From NCBI GenBank assembly GCA_044346745.1, contig JBIIYQ010000001.1, positions 68,384-132,383 on the forward strand: a stretch of 64,000 bases of DNA, read 5' to 3'. Both the position numbers and the translations under genes were made by a program. This stretch comes from UKL13-2 sp044346745. Lineage in GTDB: Bacteria; Pseudomonadota; Gammaproteobacteria; Burkholderiales; Usitatibacteraceae. Position 1 is the stretch's first letter, and each line of letters opens with the position of its first letter. The notes under the pieces were generated by a model. That model did no database searches. It saw nothing but the letters and a program-made list of their open reading frames with translations, and was not told the origin of the DNA. Positions 61,368 through 64,000 of this stretch are shown one piece after another.

Positions 61368-62042
61368 ATGGGAAATGAAGCAAAACCTTCGCTCTTTGTC
61401 TACTGTGCCGGCGGATATGGCAAGGAAGTCATGGATGTGGCAACTCGCGCTAACGCGATCCACGGTTACTGGCAAAGTATTTCGTTCATTGATGACGTGT
61501 GCAAAGACAACGTTCGGTACGGCGCCACGGTCTTTGACTTTGCGCAGATGTGCGAGCTGTTGGCAAAAAATGTCGGGGAAGTCATTATCGCGAACGGCGA
61601 GCCTGCTGCTCGCTTAGCGCTGCGTAACAAGCTGGAGGGCAAGGGTATTCGTTTGGGAAAGTTAATCGATGATTCCAGTATTGTGGTGCCCTCTGCGCGT
61701 CTTGCTGCTGGCGTGATCGTCGCTCCGCTGTGCTCGATTTCGAGTGACGCCGATCTGGGAACCAACGTCTCGGTTAACACGATGTCGATTGTCGGTCACG
61801 ACGTAGTTGTAGGCGAAAATACGGTGATTTCATCGATGGTTAACATCGGCGGAAGTACCATTATTGGTAAGGACTCTTACATTGGCATGGGCGCTTTGAT
61901 AAAAGAGGGAATCAAGATCGGCAATGAAGTCATTATCGGAATGGGTTCAGTGGTCTACAGCGATATCCCGGACAACGTCATCGCATTAGGCAACCCTGCG
62001 CGTCCAATGCGTCCAAATACAGACAAGAGCGTATTTAGGTAA
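61368..62042 (+). CDS. NeuD/PglD-like sugar O- or N-acyltransferase
   Basis: These enzymes transfer an acyl group to a sugar and are common in sialic acid, pseudaminic acid and O-antigen pathways. The 224-residue protein has a Rossmann-like N-terminal domain (FVYCAGGYGKEVMDVA) and a left-handed beta-helix of hexapeptide repeats from about 105 (IVVPSARLAAGVIVAPLCSI, TMSIVGHDVVVGENTVI), ending in GNPARPMRPN. The gene is first in a tight operon with an acyl carrier protein, so the donor may be acyl-ACP rather than acetyl-CoA. Confidence 0.85.
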   Translation: MGNEAKPSLFVYCAGGYGKEVMDVATRANAIHGYWQSISFIDDVCKDNVRYGATVFDFAQMCELLAKNVGEVIIANGEPAARLALRNKLEGKGIRLGKLIDDSSIVVPSARLAAGVIVAPLCSISSDADLGTNVSVNTMSIVGHDVVVGENTVISSMVNIGGSTIIGKDSYIGMGALIKEGIKIGNEVIIGMGSVVYSDIPDNVIALGNPARPMRPNTDKSVFR

Positions 62043-62058
62043 AAATAGGAAGACAGTA

Positions 62059-62304
62059 ATGAGCAATAAGGAAAAGTACGATAACGTTTTCATTGAATGC
62101 TTCGGCGTCGAGCCGGAAGTTCTCAATGAAAAATTCGTTTACCAGTGTGTGCCCACTTGGGATTCGGTGGGCCACATGGGGATGATTGCAGCCCTCGAGG
62201 ATGCGTTTGGCATCATGATGGAGACAGACGACATCATCGATTTCGGCTCTTACACGATCGGCATTGAAAAACTCCGCAAATACGGAGTTGACGTTTTTGC
62301 ATGA
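62059..62304 (+). CDS. Acyl carrier protein
   Basis: The 81-residue protein fits an ACP: an acidic helical bundle with the phosphopantetheine Ser in WDSVGHMGMIAALEDAFGI near residue 36. AGGAAG before the ATG is a good ribosome-binding site. It overlaps the next gene by 4 bases (ATGA), which implies coupling to the AMP-dependent ligase, the likely loading enzyme. It is not the fatty-acid ACP, whose sequence and neighbours differ. Confidence 0.88.
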   Translation: MSNKEKYDNVFIECFGVEPEVLNEKFVYQCVPTWDSVGHMGMIAALEDAFGIMMETDDIIDFGSYTIGIEKLRKYGVDVFA

Positions 62305-63713
62305 GTTTTTTTCGCGCCGGCGGATTAGACTCGGCGGCACTCTACTTGGAAAACGGCAGGTGTATCAACTACGCTGAGCTGACTCAGGAAGTTGAGGGCT
62401 TCGGTCACGCATTTGCTGAGAGCGGAGTCGTTTTTTGCTTGTGTAACAACGATTTTCCTTCGCTCCGCTGTTATCTTTCGACGCTCGAAGGTGTGGCCAC
62501 TGCACTGTTGCTGCCGGGTTCTATTCAGAAGCCACAGCTCGATACCCTACTCGCCGCTTATGCGCCAAGGTATCTATTCCACAATCGACCCGATTTATTG
62601 GACTATGGCGCGACGATCTGGAGTGCCGATGGCTACTCGCTGGTCAAGTGTCTAAAAAGTCGCCCCTATGAGATACACCCAGACCTTGCCTTATTGCTGG
62701 CGACCTCCGGTTCCGCTGGATCTCCAAAGCTTGTTAGGCTCTCTCTGCGCAATCTCGAGGCCAATGCCGATGCGATAATTAAATATCTCGGCATTGATGC
62801 TGGAGAGCGCGCCATCAGCACGCTGCCGATACACTATTCTTACGGGTTATCCGTCATTAACAGTCACCTGAGAGCGGGCGCATCCGTTGTGCTAACCAAT
62901 CGCTCCCTTATGGATCCGGAATTTTGGCGCTTGGTTCGTCGGCACGAAGTGACAAGCTTTTCAGGAGTGCCCTACACCTACGAAATGCTGCTCAAGTTAC
63001 GCATTGAGCGCCTCGACATGCCAACGATGAAGACGATGACCCAGGCTGGCGGCAAACTGGCTGCTGACAAGACAAAGTTGGTCGCAGATGCTTGCTCAAA
63101 AAAGGGTATCCGTTTCTTCAGCATGTATGGCCAGACCGAGGCAACCGCGCGAATGTCTTACCTTCCTTCAGAACGTGCATTCGATAAAGCCGGAAGTATT
63201 GGACTCCCAATACCCGGTGGCAGCCTTTGGATTGAAGACGAGCAAGGCAATGTCATCAACCAACAGGGCGTGATTGGGGAACTTTGCTTTCGCGGCCCGA
63301 ACGTGTCGTTGGGTTATGCTACGACCTACGCTGATCTCGCCGTCGGCGACGTAAACTTGGGCGTACTTAAGACTGGAGATCTAGCCAGTTTCGACGCAGA
63401 TGGTTACTTCCAAGTCGTCGGCCGCTTGGGCCGATTCTTAAAAATCTTTGGCGTGCGAGTTTCGCTTGATGCGGTGGAGTCATTGCTTGCCGACCAAGGC
63501 TTTCACGCTGCCGCATTTGGAAACGACGATTCCCTCAATGTGTGTCTTTACGGCCCTAACGCTGGTGAGCCCAAAATCATTAGGACACAGCTGTCCGCCA
63601 GCCTAATGATCCACGAGTCCGCGATTTCGGTTTTTGGATTGGCGGACTTGCCGCGACTATCCAACGGCAAAGTGGATTATCAAACACTAAGTAAAGAGCT
63701 CATCCGAAAATGA
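62301..63713 (+). CDS. AMP-dependent acyl ligase (ANL superfamily)
   Basis: The protein activates a carboxylic acid as an acyl-adenylate, probably to load the preceding ACP. The 470 residues include the P-loop LLATSGSAGSPKLVRLSLRN near 130, YGQTEATARMSYLP near 275, the adenylate-binding LKTGDLASFDADGYFQVVGR and the hinge RLGRFLKIFGVRVSLDAVES near 385, and a C-terminal SNGKVDYQ with the catalytic Lys. The acid is not predictable. It overlaps the ACP gene and the next gene by 4 bases each. Confidence 0.88.
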   Translation: MSFFRAGGLDSAALYLENGRCINYAELTQEVEGFGHAFAESGVVFCLCNNDFPSLRCYLSTLEGVATALLLPGSIQKPQLDTLLAAYAPRYLFHNRPDLLDYGATIWSADGYSLVKCLKSRPYEIHPDLALLLATSGSAGSPKLVRLSLRNLEANADAIIKYLGIDAGERAISTLPIHYSYGLSVINSHLRAGASVVLTNRSLMDPEFWRLVRRHEVTSFSGVPYTYEMLLKLRIERLDMPTMKTMTQAGGKLAADKTKLVADACSKKGIRFFSMYGQTEATARMSYLPSERAFDKAGSIGLPIPGGSLWIEDEQGNVINQQGVIGELCFRGPNVSLGYATTYADLAVGDVNLGVLKTGDLASFDADGYFQVVGRLGRFLKIFGVRVSLDAVESLLADQGFHAAAFGNDDSLNVCLYGPNAGEPKIIRTQLSASLMIHESAISVFGLADLPRLSNGKVDYQTLSKELIRK

Positions 63714-64000
63714 TCGACGTCGCCCCATACGGCCTAGAACAGCGCGCCAAACTGGAATACCTGCTCGCAGAGCTCAATCGTCTTTCCAGCCTACATTACG
63801 ACCACTGTGAGCAATACCACAGTTTGATCGACGCACTTCGCAACGGCTACGCAACGGCAGATACACTTGAAGCGGTCCCGTTCCTCCCCGTACGATTATT
63901 CAAGCATCACGAGCTATTGAGCGTCCCCAAACAAGACGTCGTTAAAACAATGACCTCGTCAGGCACTGGAGAACATGGGGTTTCGAAAATTTTTCTCGAC
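63710..64000 (+). CDS. LuxE-like acyl-protein synthetase, 5' part
   Basis: Only 97 codons are present before the window ends. They resemble the start of the LuxE/PaaK family of acyl-protein or acyl-transferring ligases: EAVPFLPVRLFKHHELLSVP and then VVKTMTSSGTGEHGVSKIFL, where the Thr-Ser-Ser-Gly-Thr stretch is the nucleotide-binding loop. It overlaps the AMP ligase by 4 bases (ATGA). Together with an ACP and a ligase it suggests that an acyl chain is made ready for transfer or reduction; LuxC-like partners may lie beyond the edge. Confidence 0.75.
   Translation, partial: MIDVAPYGLEQRAKLEYLLAELNRLSSLHYDHCEQYHSLIDALRNGYATADTLEAVPFLPVRLFKHHELLSVPKQDVVKTMTSSGTGEHGVSKIFLD

Overview
The window is a chromosomal segment of a betaproteobacterium. 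The evidence is the proteins themselves (UvrA, EF-Tu, RpoB/RpoC and ribosomal proteins of proteobacterial type), the divergent ssb/uvrA pair, the tRNA-Tyr/Gly/Thr-tuf-tRNA-Trp-secE-nusG order and the ffh-ypjD-yfjD neighbourhood. I cannot name the genus. There is no insertion sequence, prophage or CRISPR array.

Positions 1-4780 hold the 5' end of ssb (minus strand), a structured divergent control region, uvrA, and a glycerate 2-kinase that converges on the ribosomal cluster across a bidirectional terminator. Positions about 4781-41084 form one almost unbroken minus-strand block, read from right to left: tRNA-Tyr, Gly and Thr, tuf, tRNA-Trp, secE-nusG-rplK-rplA-rplJ-rplL-rpoB-rpoC, rpsL-rpsG-fusA-tuf-rpsJ, the S10 genes rplC to rpsQ, the spc genes rplN to rpmJ, and the alpha genes rpsM to rplQ. 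It encodes much of the translation and transcription machinery. Near-consensus promoters can be read for the tRNA operon, str, the gene block after rpsJ, and spc. An L10 leader lies before rplJ. The normal S10/spc junction is split by two metabolic genes, a COG2509-type FAD dehydrogenase and a short-chain dehydrogenase, bracketed by a perfect terminator and a private spc promoter.

Positions 41164-52605 are accessory and centre on the cell surface: a sulfotransferase-like protein, type II secretion-type GspF and GspE, a methyltransferase inserted beside a duplicated gspE fragment, a secreted Thr/Asn/Ser-rich protein that resembles an S-layer or surface-array subunit, a catalytically dead-looking histidine phosphatase, the pseudopilin GspG, a TPR-GT41 (OGT/SPINDLY-like) glycosyltransferase and a StrF-like glycosyltransferase. 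A conserved housekeeping block follows (yfjD-like CBS protein, ypjD, ffh). Two tandem TPR-GT41 paralogues then start only 3 bases after ffh. The window ends in an acyl-transfer operon: NeuD/PglD-like acyltransferase, acyl carrier protein, AMP-dependent ligase and the start of a LuxE-like acyl-protein synthetase.

My main inference is that the right-hand third encodes a surface-protein pathway: a small secretion set (E, F, G), a likely substrate with no Cys, His or internal Met, three OGT-like enzymes that could glycosylate protein, and sugar-tailoring enzymes. The genes are seen directly. The link between them is a hypothesis.
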